64,000 bases of DNA from NCBI GenBank assembly GCA_947452315.1, contig CANGCX010000002.1, forward strand, positions 1 to 64,000. Direction: 5' to 3'. Positions within the stretch are counted from its first letter, which is position 1; each line of letters opens with the position of its first letter. The position numbers and the translations under genes were made by a program. This document shows, one piece after another, positions 27,549-35,993 of the stretch. Under the pieces are notes generated by a model, which did no database searches, was not told where the DNA came from, and saw nothing but the letters and a program-made list of their open reading frames with translations. The stretch comes from Opitutia bacterium. GTDB taxonomy: Bacteria > Verrucomicrobiota > Verrucomicrobiia > Opitutales > Opitutaceae.

Positions 27549-27577
27549 TTGACTGAAATTCGTAACTCACCTGTTAC
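27549..27577 (+). promoter_or_regulatory. Candidate sigma-70-type promoter for the 27632 gene
   Basis: TTGACT (27549-27554, five of six matches to the -35 consensus) and TGTTAC (27572-27577) are 17 bases apart, 55 bases before the ATG at 27632. The -10 box is poor, so this is only a candidate. Confidence 0.3.
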
Positions 27578-27631
27578 AAACTTAGGTACAGCGAGGTTGC
27601 ATCCTAGCGTGGCGCTCGACAGAACTAATGC

Positions 27632-29119
27632 ATGAGCGAGCAAAAAGAATTACTCACGACCAACCGCAAAGCTCTCACGATCAATCTGGACGAGCCAAAA
27701 TATGGCACCTTTGCAGAAATCGGTGCCGGCCAAGAAGTAGCACGGGTGTTCTTCCAAGCGGGGGGCGCTTCCGGCACCATCGCCAAAACGATCTCAGCCT
27801 ACGATATGACGTTTAGCGACGCTATCTACGGCAAAGCCCCACGCTATGTCTCCCGCGAGCGTCTCGGCCTCATGCTCGATCACGAGTATCAACTTCTTAA
27901 TGAGCGCCTAGCAACCCAGCGCGGCGAACGCACGACCTTCTTCGCCTTCGCCGACACCGTTTCTGCGCGTAATTTCAAAGGTACCAATGAAGCTCACGGC
28001 TGGATGGGTATCCGTTTCCAAACCGATCCCGGCGGCCCACCCAGTGAAGTCGTGCTGCACGTGCGCATGTGGGACAAAGAAAACATCCTCCAGCAACAAG
28101 CTCTTGGTATAATCGGGGTCAATCTGATCTACGGCGCTTTTTACTATCACACCGACCCGCGCAAGCTAGTCGAATCACTTCTCGATAACCTCTCCGCCGA
28201 TCGAATCGAAGTCGATATGTTGAAACTAAGCGGCCCCGCGTTTCAGAACGTGGATAACCGCCTAATGTCGCTCATGCTCGTAGAATTCGGCCTCACTAAC
28301 GCCGTCATGTTCGGGCCTGGCGGGGACGTGCTTCAACCCTCCGAAGTTCTTTACCGTAAACCCATACTCGTCGAACGCGGTTCCTTCCGTCCAGTCACAC
28401 ACGTCAACGTCGACATGCTTAACTGTGCGACCGCCCAATTCGTCCAAGAACCGTCAGTGAAAGGTAAACAAGTAGTCGTGCTCATGGAAATCACCATGCA
28501 CAACCTACTAGCCGCGGGGGAACTCGACCCCAAAGATTTTCTCGCGCGCGTAGATCTCTTAGGTGACATCGGCTTCAACGTCCTGATCTCAAATTACTCC
28601 GAATACTACCGACTCACTTCTTACTTTCGGCGCTACACCAAAGAAATGATCGGCGTCACGATGGGCATCAATAACCTCATCGAAATTTTCAACGAAAAAT
28701 ATTACGAGAATCTAGAGGGTGGCATCTTAGAATCCTTTGGCCGCCTGTTCCGCAATTCGGTTAAACTTTATATTTATCCGATGCGCCAGGATGGCTTCGA
28801 TGTTTACACCGCCTCAGGCCAATCCGTCCCAATCACCTCAGACCGCACCCCGAGTCACGCCTTCGCATCCAGCGTTCTCATCAACGCCAAAAACGTCCAG
28901 ATCGCGGATCACCTGCGCAACCTCTACGCCCACTTATTAGAAGCACACTACATCGACTGCATCGTTGGATTTGATCCCTCAATTCTTCATATTTTTTCTC
29001 GTGATGTCTTGCGCCGCATCAAAGAAGGCGACGTCTCTTGGGAAAAAATGGTGCCAGAAGCTGTCGTCGCAGCGATCAAACGTCGCGAACTCTTCGGTTG
29101 CACAAATACCAAAAGCTGA
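27632..29119 (+). CDS. Conserved 495-aa cytosolic protein of unknown function
   Basis: No signal peptide or membrane helix. It opens with a conserved-looking LTTNRKALTINLDEPKYG and TFAEIGAGQEVARVFFQAGG, followed by FADTVSARNFKGTNEAHGW and WMGIRFQTDPGGPPSEVVLH. From memory, homologues are widespread and carry conflicting names (including nicotinate-nucleotide adenylyltransferase or TonB-dependent receptor), but I see neither a nucleotidyltransferase H-x-G-H motif nor a beta-barrel or plug, so those names are not adopted. It stands alone between sppA (divergent) and the dapF-like gene. Function is unknown. Confidence 0.85.
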   Translation: MSEQKELLTTNRKALTINLDEPKYGTFAEIGAGQEVARVFFQAGGASGTIAKTISAYDMTFSDAIYGKAPRYVSRERLGLMLDHEYQLLNERLATQRGERTTFFAFADTVSARNFKGTNEAHGWMGIRFQTDPGGPPSEVVLHVRMWDKENILQQQALGIIGVNLIYGAFYYHTDPRKLVESLLDNLSADRIEVDMLKLSGPAFQNVDNRLMSLMLVEFGLTNAVMFGPGGDVLQPSEVLYRKPILVERGSFRPVTHVNVDMLNCATAQFVQEPSVKGKQVVVLMEITMHNLLAAGELDPKDFLARVDLLGDIGFNVLISNYSEYYRLTSYFRRYTKEMIGVTMGINNLIEIFNEKYYENLEGGILESFGRLFRNSVKLYIYPMRQDGFDVYTASGQSVPITSDRTPSHAFASSVLINAKNVQIADHLRNLYAHLLEAHYIDCIVGFDPSILHIFSRDVLRRIKEGDVSWEKMVPEAVVAAIKRRELFGCTNTKS

Positions 29120-29246
29120 GCGCCTAGCCCAAGTATCGCGAGACCGCACGAGGTAACGTGCTGAAATCGGCTGAAAGAAGTTCGGCGAGGCTAAACTTTA
29201 CGCGTGTTTATCGTTCGGTTTTTCTACTAGCTCGACGATATCTAAC

Positions 29247-30101
29247 ATGCGATTTCACAAATACCACGCCCTCGGCAACGACTACATTGTTCTTGATCCC
29301 CGCGATTTTCCATCGTGGCAGCCAGCACCGACGACCGAGCAGATCCGTGTCGTGTGCCACCGCAACTTCGGGGTCGGCTCCGACGGTATTCTTTGGGGTC
29401 CCTTGCCATCACAAAAAAGCCAATTCGGTCTACGTATTTTTAACCCCGATGGCTCTGAAGCCGAAAAATCTGGTAATGGCCTGCGCATTTTCTCGCGCTT
29501 CCTCTACGATCAAGGTCTAGCCAAACAACCGAACTTCACAATCGAAGTTCCTGGCGGCCAGGTTGCCGTAGCACTCAAGGATAACGCTCAATTGATCTCC
29601 ATTGCCATGGGGCACGTCAGTTTTTCGTCAGAAAAAATTCCTGTCGTCGGATCTGCGCGCGAAGTGATCAACGAGAAAATCAAGATTCTAGACCGTGATT
29701 TCACGTATTGCGCTGCCACAATCGGCAACCCGCATTGTGTTCTCCCGCTCACAGAAATCTCGGCCGACATGGCCCACAAATACGGCCCACATCTTGAGAC
29801 CCACGCGAATTTCCCGCGCAAGACTAATGTCCAATTTCTCAAAGTTCTGGATCGTGCCAATATTCAAATTGAAATCTGGGAACGTGGAGCCGGTTATACC
29901 CTCGCCTCCGGCAGCAGCAGTAGCGCCAGCGCGGCTGTGGCCCATCGCCTCGGTCTGGTTGATCGCAACATAACGGTTCATATGCCCGGCGGCAAAATCG
30001 GCATAGAAATCGGTGACGAGTTTTCCATCATGATGACTGGCACCGTAAACAAAGTCGCTGAAGGTCACATGCACCCAGAACTTTTTGCGATCAAAGTCTA
30101 G
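29247..30101 (+). CDS. DapF-fold protein (diaminopimelate epimerase homologue) lacking both catalytic cysteines
   Basis: A 284-aa protein with the two-lobed DapF fold: the start FHKYHALGNDYIVLDPRDF and NPDGSEAEKSGNGLR are diagnostic. In diaminopimelate epimerase two Cys act as acid and base, one in the CGNG motif and one in the GETxACG motif. Here the first is Ser (residue 75, bases 29469-29471) and the second is Ser (residue 221, in TLASGSSSSA), and the Glu of GAGET is Tyr (residue 217). The ERG that binds the substrate is kept. The protein may thus not be a functional epimerase, or may act on another substrate; a second dapF elsewhere would be expected. Confidence 0.82.
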   Translation: MRFHKYHALGNDYIVLDPRDFPSWQPAPTTEQIRVVCHRNFGVGSDGILWGPLPSQKSQFGLRIFNPDGSEAEKSGNGLRIFSRFLYDQGLAKQPNFTIEVPGGQVAVALKDNAQLISIAMGHVSFSSEKIPVVGSAREVINEKIKILDRDFTYCAATIGNPHCVLPLTEISADMAHKYGPHLETHANFPRKTNVQFLKVLDRANIQIEIWERGAGYTLASGSSSSASAAVAHRLGLVDRNITVHMPGGKIGIEIGDEFSIMMTGTVNKVAEGHMHPELFAIKV

Positions 30102-30412
30102 CCTGCGGCGTCCTCAATAAGTGCGCTGTTACTCCCAGATCTTTGGGGAAGACCCTGGTCGAACCTCTAGTCTAAGCCGAGATAGCACTGTTGTAGATTT
30201 AAGTCTATCAGCCCTATTGGCCTCTGCCCCCTCTTCCCTCCCGATCCGCGTAACTTTCGACTCGCGCCCACGCAAATCGCGGCATCTCTTCGCTCATCTC
30301 ATGCGTAGAACCTCACAGCAATATGCCGCTCCTGCTGTCGACGCATCTCACAGGTTGTATTTCGTGGACCAACCGCGTTCCGGAACTTGAACCTGCACGG
30401 GTAAACTCCCGC
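30102..30412. other. Intergenic region before the sigma factor (311 bases)
   Basis: The dapF-like stop to the chosen sigma start. A reading frame on the plus strand reaches in from 30323, but its first 30 codons do not resemble an ECF factor. I saw no RNA gene, repeat or clear terminator. GGAACTT (30382-30388) with GTAAA at 30401 recalls an ECF promoter, but the spacing is short and the ATG follows only eight bases later. Confidence 0.5.
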
Positions 30413-31009
30413 ATGAACATCGAGCCCATCACTGATTTTTCAGACGCACGCCATGAGGCAGACGCTCGTCTGCTTGGCTTGGTGGCTTCGGGTGATAGCG
30501 CGGCATTAGGTAAACTCTACGATCGTTTTTCTCGCCCGCTATATGCCACGGCCCTGCGTATTCTTAATGACCCTGGCGACGCTCAAGATATCGTTCACGA
30601 TACCTTCGTAACAGTCTGGGAAAAAGCTGCTAGCTTTGAAGCCGCTCGAGGCACCGCCTTTTCTTGGGTACTCACCCTAACTCGCAACCGCGCCATTGAT
30701 CGCTTGCGCTCTCGACGCCGTCGCCACGAATTGCTCGAAGAGTCAGCCCTCTCTGACCTGAGCCTTGACGATAATTCCTCTGGACCTGCAGCCGATCGTG
30801 CCGCCTCCACCTCAGATCAAGCCAGCACTATTCGCGCCGCAGTCGCCTCCTTACCAACCGATCAACAACGCGCTCTCAAACTCGCTTTTTTCAGCGGACT
30901 AACTCAGGAAGAAATCGCCAAACGTCTAGAAACGCCGCTTGGCACCGTCAAAGCCCGCATCCGTCGGGGCCTGATTAAACTACGCGATCAACTCGCAAAC
31001 CGTCTATGA
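30413..31009 (+). CDS. RNA polymerase sigma factor, ECF type (SigK-like)
   Basis: A 198-aa sigma-70 family factor of the extracytoplasmic-function class. Region 2 is seen in YDRFSRPLYATALRILNDP and DAQDIVHDTFVTVWEKA with TLTRNRAIDRLRSRRRR; region 4 in LPTDQQRALKLAFFSGLTQ and EEIAKRLETPLGTVKARIRR. No region 1.1 or 3. The ATG at 30413 is chosen over the longer frame from 30323. Its stop overlaps the start of the anti-sigma gene (ATGA at 31006-31009), the usual pairing in which the downstream membrane protein holds the factor inactive. Confidence 0.92.
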   Translation: MNIEPITDFSDARHEADARLLGLVASGDSAALGKLYDRFSRPLYATALRILNDPGDAQDIVHDTFVTVWEKAASFEAARGTAFSWVLTLTRNRAIDRLRSRRRRHELLEESALSDLSLDDNSSGPAADRAASTSDQASTIRAAVASLPTDQQRALKLAFFSGLTQEEIAKRLETPLGTVKARIRRGLIKLRDQLANRL

Positions 31010-31911
31010 ACGCCGAACGCCACGAAGATCTCGCCGCGCTCGCCGCCCTCGACTTGCTCACTCCCGCAGAGCAGGCAGAGTTCACTACGGCGCTCGCCCA
31101 CCACCCTGAGTTAGCTACTCTCTCCGCCTCGCTCCAATCCACGGCAGCCGAACTCGCCCATACCGCTGACGCAACCGAGCCACCCGCTGAACTGAAAATC
31201 CGTCTACTGAAGACCATAACCATCCGAGCAAGCTCTGCGCCAGCACCAGTTGCCCAAGCCCCCAACTCTGCGTTATCACCGTTTCCGACGTGGATCGGCT
31301 ATGCTACGGCGGCTTGTTTCGCCTGCCTTGCCGCTTATTTTGCTCAGGCTTATTTTACCGAAAGCGCCCTTAGCTCCGCCTTACGCGACCAGCAAAGCCT
31401 TGTGGATCTTTCATTGCGCAGTGCTAATAACCAACTCGCCGCTGAACGCCTGATTACTCAACGCGAACTTGCCGACATCGCGAAACGCGCCAGCGATTCC
31501 GCCGCGCTGGTCGCCACACTGGAATCTCGCCTAGCTGAGACTAAACAACAGCTATTCAGTCAGGGCACGCTCGCCGATTATAAAATCGCAACGCTCGCTT
31601 CGCTCCTCGGCAACAGTCCCCAGGCGTTAGCGGTCGCCGTCTGGAATCCCTCGAGCCAAGAAGGCATTCTAACCGTACAAAAACTACCCGCGCTGGCGGC
31701 GGATAAAGATTATCAACTCTGGGTCGTCGACCCGCAGTATTCCATCCCAGTCGACGGCGGTGTTTTTAAAGTCGACCCAACTACCGGCGAGGGACGCTTG
31801 ATTTTCCACCCCAATCGCCCCGTCCAAACTGCGGCGAAATTCGCCGTGAGCCTCGAGCGCAAGGGTGGCGTACCCAAGGCCGAGGGCCCGATGGTGCTTA
31901 TCGGCCCCTAG
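31006..31911 (+). CDS. Membrane anti-sigma factor, RskA-like
   Basis: A 301-aa partner of the preceding ECF factor. The cytoplasmic N-terminus (HEDLAALAALDLLTPAEQAE) resembles the anti-sigma domain without the zinc HxxxCxxC motif; one membrane helix lies near residues 97-116 (IGYATAACFACLAAYFAQAY); a coiled coil (about 125-190) follows; and the extracytoplasmic end is an RskA-type domain (AVAVWNPSSQEGILTVQKLP, YQLWVVDP, GGVFKVDP). RskA-type factors are inactivated by regulated proteolysis. The signal sensed is unknown; the pair stands alone, without obvious target genes next to it. Confidence 0.87.
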   Translation: MNAERHEDLAALAALDLLTPAEQAEFTTALAHHPELATLSASLQSTAAELAHTADATEPPAELKIRLLKTITIRASSAPAPVAQAPNSALSPFPTWIGYATAACFACLAAYFAQAYFTESALSSALRDQQSLVDLSLRSANNQLAAERLITQRELADIAKRASDSAALVATLESRLAETKQQLFSQGTLADYKIATLASLLGNSPQALAVAVWNPSSQEGILTVQKLPALAADKDYQLWVVDPQYSIPVDGGVFKVDPTTGEGRLIFHPNRPVQTAAKFAVSLERKGGVPKAEGPMVLIGP

Positions 31912-32016
31912 TCTTTCGCTCGGTCAAAACAGAGGGTTTAAGACGAACCGTGCGTGACTTGGCTACGGCAATTGAAACTTGCCCCGCTCCCGCCTGCCGC
32001 AAACGCTTAGACCCCT

Positions 32017-33207
32017 ATGGTTATTAAACCCAAAGTCCGTGGTTTCGTCTGCGTCACTGCGCACCCCGCCGGTTGTGAAGCACATGTCCAAGAGTGGATC
32101 GCCCACGTCAAAGCCCAACCCGCACTCACAAAAGGCCCGAAGAAGGTCCTCGTGATCGGTTCCTCTACCGGTTACGGTCTGGCCTCACGCGTTACTGCGG
32201 CCTTCGGTTCAGGCGCCGCGACCCTTGGAGTTTTCTTCGAGCGCCCGTCTGAAGAAGGCCGTCCTGCCACTCCCGGATGGTATAACACCATCGCTTTCAC
32301 AAAAGCCGCCCACGCCGCAGGCCACTACGCGAAAAATATCAACGGTGACGCGTTCTCTGCCGACATTAAGCGCCAGGCTCTCGAGTTAATCCGCGCCGAT
32401 CTCGGCCAAGTTGATCTCGTAATTTACTCGCTCGCCTCTCCACGCCGCACCCATCCCACGACCGGCCTCGTCCACAAATCAGTCCTCAAACCTGTCGGCC
32501 AATCCTACACCAATAAAACCGTCGATACTGATAAAGGCATCGTTAGCTCGGTCACCATCGAGCCGGCCAACGAAGCTGAGATCGCCGATACCACTGCTGT
32601 CATGGGCGGCGAAGACTGGGAAATGTGGATGCAAGCTCTGTCCGAGGCCAAACTTTTAGCTCCCGGCGCGCAGTCCGTCGCCTATTCATACATTGGGCCA
32701 GAAGTCACCTGGGCGATTTACAAAAATGGCACCATCGGCCTCGCCAAAAACGACCTCGAACGCGCTGCCCGCAGTATCGATGCGCTCCTAAAACTAAAAC
32801 ACGGCGGCGGACGCGCCTGTATCTCGGTCAACAAAGCGCTCGTCACCCAAGCTAGTTCCGCCATCCCTGTCGTCCCGCTCTACATTTCAATTCTCTACAA
32901 GATCATGAAAGCCCATGGAACACACGAGGGCTGCATCGAGCAAATCGCGCGACTCTTCGCCACCCAACTTTATTCGAGCAACGGCCCCTCCTTCGACGAA
33001 GCTGGACGTATCCGGATCGACGACTGGGAAATGCGTCCGGAGATCCAATCTGCAGTCAAAGATATCTGGCCTCAGACTACGACCGAAAACCTTGCTACAC
33101 TCACCGATATAGCCGGCTATCGCAGCGAATTCATGAAGCTCTTCGGCTTTGGTCTTCCCGGAATTAATTACGAAGCCGAGATCGAGCCGCACGTACCAAT
33201 GCTCTAA
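32017..33207 (+). CDS. fabV: Enoyl-[acyl-carrier-protein] reductase FabV (trans-2-enoyl-CoA reductase, NADH)
   Basis: Reduces the trans-2 double bond at the end of each fatty-acid elongation round. The 396-aa protein starts MVIKPKVRGFVCVTAHPAGC as the family does, with the NAD-binding loop GSSTGYGLASRV (about residues 49-60) and the active-site Tyr-x8-Lys in YKNGTIGLAK, separate from FabI's Tyr-x6-Lys. FabV enzymes are less sensitive to triclosan than FabI. A rho-independent terminator follows. No other fab gene is adjacent. Confidence 0.95.
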   Translation: MVIKPKVRGFVCVTAHPAGCEAHVQEWIAHVKAQPALTKGPKKVLVIGSSTGYGLASRVTAAFGSGAATLGVFFERPSEEGRPATPGWYNTIAFTKAAHAAGHYAKNINGDAFSADIKRQALELIRADLGQVDLVIYSLASPRRTHPTTGLVHKSVLKPVGQSYTNKTVDTDKGIVSSVTIEPANEAEIADTTAVMGGEDWEMWMQALSEAKLLAPGAQSVAYSYIGPEVTWAIYKNGTIGLAKNDLERAARSIDALLKLKHGGGRACISVNKALVTQASSAIPVVPLYISILYKIMKAHGTHEGCIEQIARLFATQLYSSNGPSFDEAGRIRIDDWEMRPEIQSAVKDIWPQTTTENLATLTDIAGYRSEFMKLFGFGLPGINYEAEIEPHVPML

Positions 33208-33224
33208 AACGGGCCCACAACCCT

Positions 33225-33256
33225 AAAAACCGCGAGCCTTTGCCCGCGGTTTTTTT
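33225..33256 (+). terminator. Rho-independent terminator after fabV
   Basis: Arms AAAAACCGCG (33225-33234) and CGCGGTTTTT (33245-33254) pair perfectly over 10 bases with a 10-base loop, ending in a seven-T run (33250-33256). It begins 18 bases after the fabV stop. Confidence 0.88.
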
Positions 33257-33290
33257 CTGCTCATAAACGCACCTGCCTTCATCTCTTTTT

Positions 33291-33743
33291 ATGCGCGCCC
33301 TCCTTCAACGCGTCTCCACAGCTCACGTCGACATCTCTGGCGAACGAGTCGGTGCCATCAATCGAGGCCTCCTTATATTTCTCGGTATCGCGCCGCATGA
33401 CACTGAGGCAGATGCGGTTTGGCTCACCGCTAAAATCAGCACCCTCCGCATCTTCGATGACCCTAATGCTACGATGAACCTCTCCTTACGCGATATCGAC
33501 GGCGAGCTTCTCATCATCAGCCAATTCACACTTTACGCCCGCACAAGAAAAGGCACCCGCCCCTCTTGGGATGGCGCCGCTCGCCCGGAGACCGCCCTCC
33601 CACTTTACGAGACCTTTCTAAGAGTCTCCGCATCTGCCCTTGGTCGCCCCGTTGCCTCCGGTCGCTTTGGCGAGAATATGCAGGTATCTTTAGTGAACGA
33701 CGGTCCAGTTACTTTGCTACTCGACTCACATCAACGCGATTAA
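33291..33743 (+). CDS. dtd: D-aminoacyl-tRNA deacylase
   Basis: Removes D-amino acids wrongly attached to tRNA. The 150-aa length is exact for the family. Motifs are MRALLQRVSTAHVDI, GLLIFLGI, the conserved SQFTLYARTRKGTRPS, and the catalytic NDGPVTLLLDS. It is 34 bases downstream of the fabV terminator, and 18 bases before the DPP-IV-like gene, with which it probably shares a transcript. Confidence 0.96.
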   Translation: MRALLQRVSTAHVDISGERVGAINRGLLIFLGIAPHDTEADAVWLTAKISTLRIFDDPNATMNLSLRDIDGELLIISQFTLYARTRKGTRPSWDGAARPETALPLYETFLRVSASALGRPVASGRFGENMQVSLVNDGPVTLLLDSHQRD

Positions 33744-33761
33744 CCACATCACTTTTTTAAA

Positions 33762-35969
33762 ATGCGCACGGCGTCGCTTATCTTTATCTTTTTACAATCG
33801 CTCGGCATGGTCGCTCTTGCTGCCACTTCCTCCGATCCACTCACCTACTTTCGTGACCTTGCCGAGACCCGCAACTTCTCCCTCGGCCGACCTGTCAGCG
33901 CCAAACTCTCCCCCGACGGTAAGTCTGTCATATATCTTCGCGGTGGCCCTAGGGATCCCATTCTTCGGCTCTACGAATACTCTCTTCCAGCTGGCCCCGA
34001 ACGCGAACTTCTCACCCCAGCCCAACTCCTAGGAACTAGCCCTGAAACGCTCACCACCGAGGAAAAAGCCCGCCGTGAACGAGCCCGCATCAGCACACGC
34101 GGCTTCACCAAGTTTGATCTCTCCAAGGACGGCACACGCCTACTTGTAACTCTTTCTGGTCAGCTCTACGTCGTAAATCGAGCCGATCTCAAGGTCACCA
34201 TCCTCCCTGGAAAAAACTGGATTGATCCACGCTTTTCGCCTGACGGAACTGCCATCGCCGCCGTCTCCGCTGGCGAACTCCACATCATCGAACTCAACGG
34301 TGCGACTCTGACCGCCCGCGCCCTCACCAGTGGAGCAAACGCTACCCTTACCCACGGAACAGCCGAATTTGTCGCCCAAGAAGAGATGGCCCGCAGTGAA
34401 GGTTTCTGGTGGTCACCAGATTCTCGTTCCATTGCCTACCAACAGACGGATGAGTCCGCCGTCGAGATCCGGCACATCGCAGATCCGCTCCACCCCGAGG
34501 CCACCCCGACCAAATTCGCTTACCCCGCCGCGGGCACGACCAATGCAACCGTGCGGCTCGGTGTCATTGCGCGCAACGGGGGATCCACCCGTTGGGTCCA
34601 ATGGGATTCCAACAAATACCCTTACCTCACGCGCGTCCTCTGGCGCGATGACGAGGCACCGCTCATCTTGTATGTCATGGACCGCGCTCAACAAACGGGG
34701 CTCCTCCTACGGGCCGATCCTGCCACCGGCAGCACCGCCGAACTCCTCCGCGAAACCGACCCAGCTTGGGTCAATCTTGACGAACGCGGCGGCTTTCCGC
34801 GCTGGCTACCAGGAGCCAAGGAATTTCTTTGGTCCTCCGAGAGCCGAGGCATTTGGCAGATCGAGCTTCGCTCGGCCAGCGGTAGTTTGATTCGATCCAT
34901 CACTCCAGCCGATTTCATTTATAAAGGTTTCGCCAAATTCGACTCTCTCCGAGGCGACCTGTACCTCTTGGGCAGCAAAGACCCACGCGAAACACAAATC
35001 TGGCGCTTCTCTCTCCCTAGCGGTCTCAGCTCTGCTCTCACCTCAGATCAAGGGCAGCACTCCGCCATCTTTTCTGAAAATGCCAGTGCCTTCATACACA
35101 GTTACGATCTCTTCAACGGCACCTCGGGCACTGAAGTACTCACTCCCAATGGAGACCTCATCGCTACTCTGCCAAGTCACGCCGAAAAATTGCCCACCAT
35201 TCCCCGCGTCGAGCTGACACACACCGCCTCCGAACCGTCATTTTTCGCGGCCGTTGTCCGTCCTCGCGATTTCGATCCCAAGAAAAAATATCCTGTCATT
35301 CTTTACGCCTACGCCGGCCCACATACGACCGTAGTCACAGCATCCGCGCGCGCTTATCTCAACGATCAATGGATGGCTGACCAAGGCTACATTGTGGCGC
35401 GTCTCGACGGCCGAGGAACCCCATTTCGTGGTCGCGATTGGGAACGCGCTATCCGCGGCAACTTAATCGATCTAGCACTCGCCGATCAAATAGCCGGACT
35501 ACGCGCTTTAGGCACACAATATCCTGAGATGGATCTCACCCGCGTCGGCGTGACCGGCTGGTCTTTCGGAGGCTATTTTGCGGCCATGGCGACCCTTCGC
35601 CGACCAGATATTTTTAGCTGCGGTATCGCCGGTGCACCCGTGATTACCTGGGAAAATTACGATACATTTTACACTGAACGCTATCTCGGGCTCCCTCAGA
35701 CCGCTCCCGAGGCTTATAAAGTAAGTAGCGTCCTAAGCTACGCAGCCAAACTTGAGCGGCCGCTTCTCCTCATTCATGGCCTCACCGATGACAACGTGTA
35801 CGCCCAACATACCCTTCAGCTTTGCGATGCTTTGTTCATGGCCGGAAAAACGTATGAATTCCTGCCCATGCTCGGCACGCACATGGCGGGTAGCAGCGAC
35901 CCTATGGTCAAACTCCGTCAGCAACAACGCATGATGGATTTTTTCTCCCGCTACCTTAGCTCCCGATAA
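33762..35969 (+). CDS. Secreted dipeptidyl peptidase IV-like (S9B) serine peptidase
   Basis: A 735-aa exported peptidase with a signal peptide (MRTASLIFIFLQSLGMVALA). The N-terminal propeller carries the S9B double-Glu region (VAQEEMARSEGFWWSPD), which binds the substrate N-terminus; the hydrolase domain has Ser in GVTGWSFGGYFAA, Asp in HGLTDDNVYAQH and His in GTHMAGSSDP. It should cut Xaa-Pro/Ala dipeptides from N-termini in the periplasm. It is the second S9 enzyme of this window (other at 17868). Start has no Shine-Dalgarno sequence. Confidence 0.93.
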   Translation: MRTASLIFIFLQSLGMVALAATSSDPLTYFRDLAETRNFSLGRPVSAKLSPDGKSVIYLRGGPRDPILRLYEYSLPAGPERELLTPAQLLGTSPETLTTEEKARRERARISTRGFTKFDLSKDGTRLLVTLSGQLYVVNRADLKVTILPGKNWIDPRFSPDGTAIAAVSAGELHIIELNGATLTARALTSGANATLTHGTAEFVAQEEMARSEGFWWSPDSRSIAYQQTDESAVEIRHIADPLHPEATPTKFAYPAAGTTNATVRLGVIARNGGSTRWVQWDSNKYPYLTRVLWRDDEAPLILYVMDRAQQTGLLLRADPATGSTAELLRETDPAWVNLDERGGFPRWLPGAKEFLWSSESRGIWQIELRSASGSLIRSITPADFIYKGFAKFDSLRGDLYLLGSKDPRETQIWRFSLPSGLSSALTSDQGQHSAIFSENASAFIHSYDLFNGTSGTEVLTPNGDLIATLPSHAEKLPTIPRVELTHTASEPSFFAAVVRPRDFDPKKKYPVILYAYAGPHTTVVTASARAYLNDQWMADQGYIVARLDGRGTPFRGRDWERAIRGNLIDLALADQIAGLRALGTQYPEMDLTRVGVTGWSFGGYFAAMATLRRPDIFSCGIAGAPVITWENYDTFYTERYLGLPQTAPEAYKVSSVLSYAAKLERPLLLIHGLTDDNVYAQHTLQLCDALFMAGKTYEFLPMLGTHMAGSSDPMVKLRQQQRMMDFFSRYLSSR

Positions 35970-35993
35970 TTCATCAGGCGCGGCAGTCTGATT

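Noticed and set aside
30382-30405. ECF-type promoter GGAACTT ... GTAAA before the sigma gene
   Set aside because: Spacing of 12 bases is too short and the ATG follows eight bases later, leaving no leader; could be chance.
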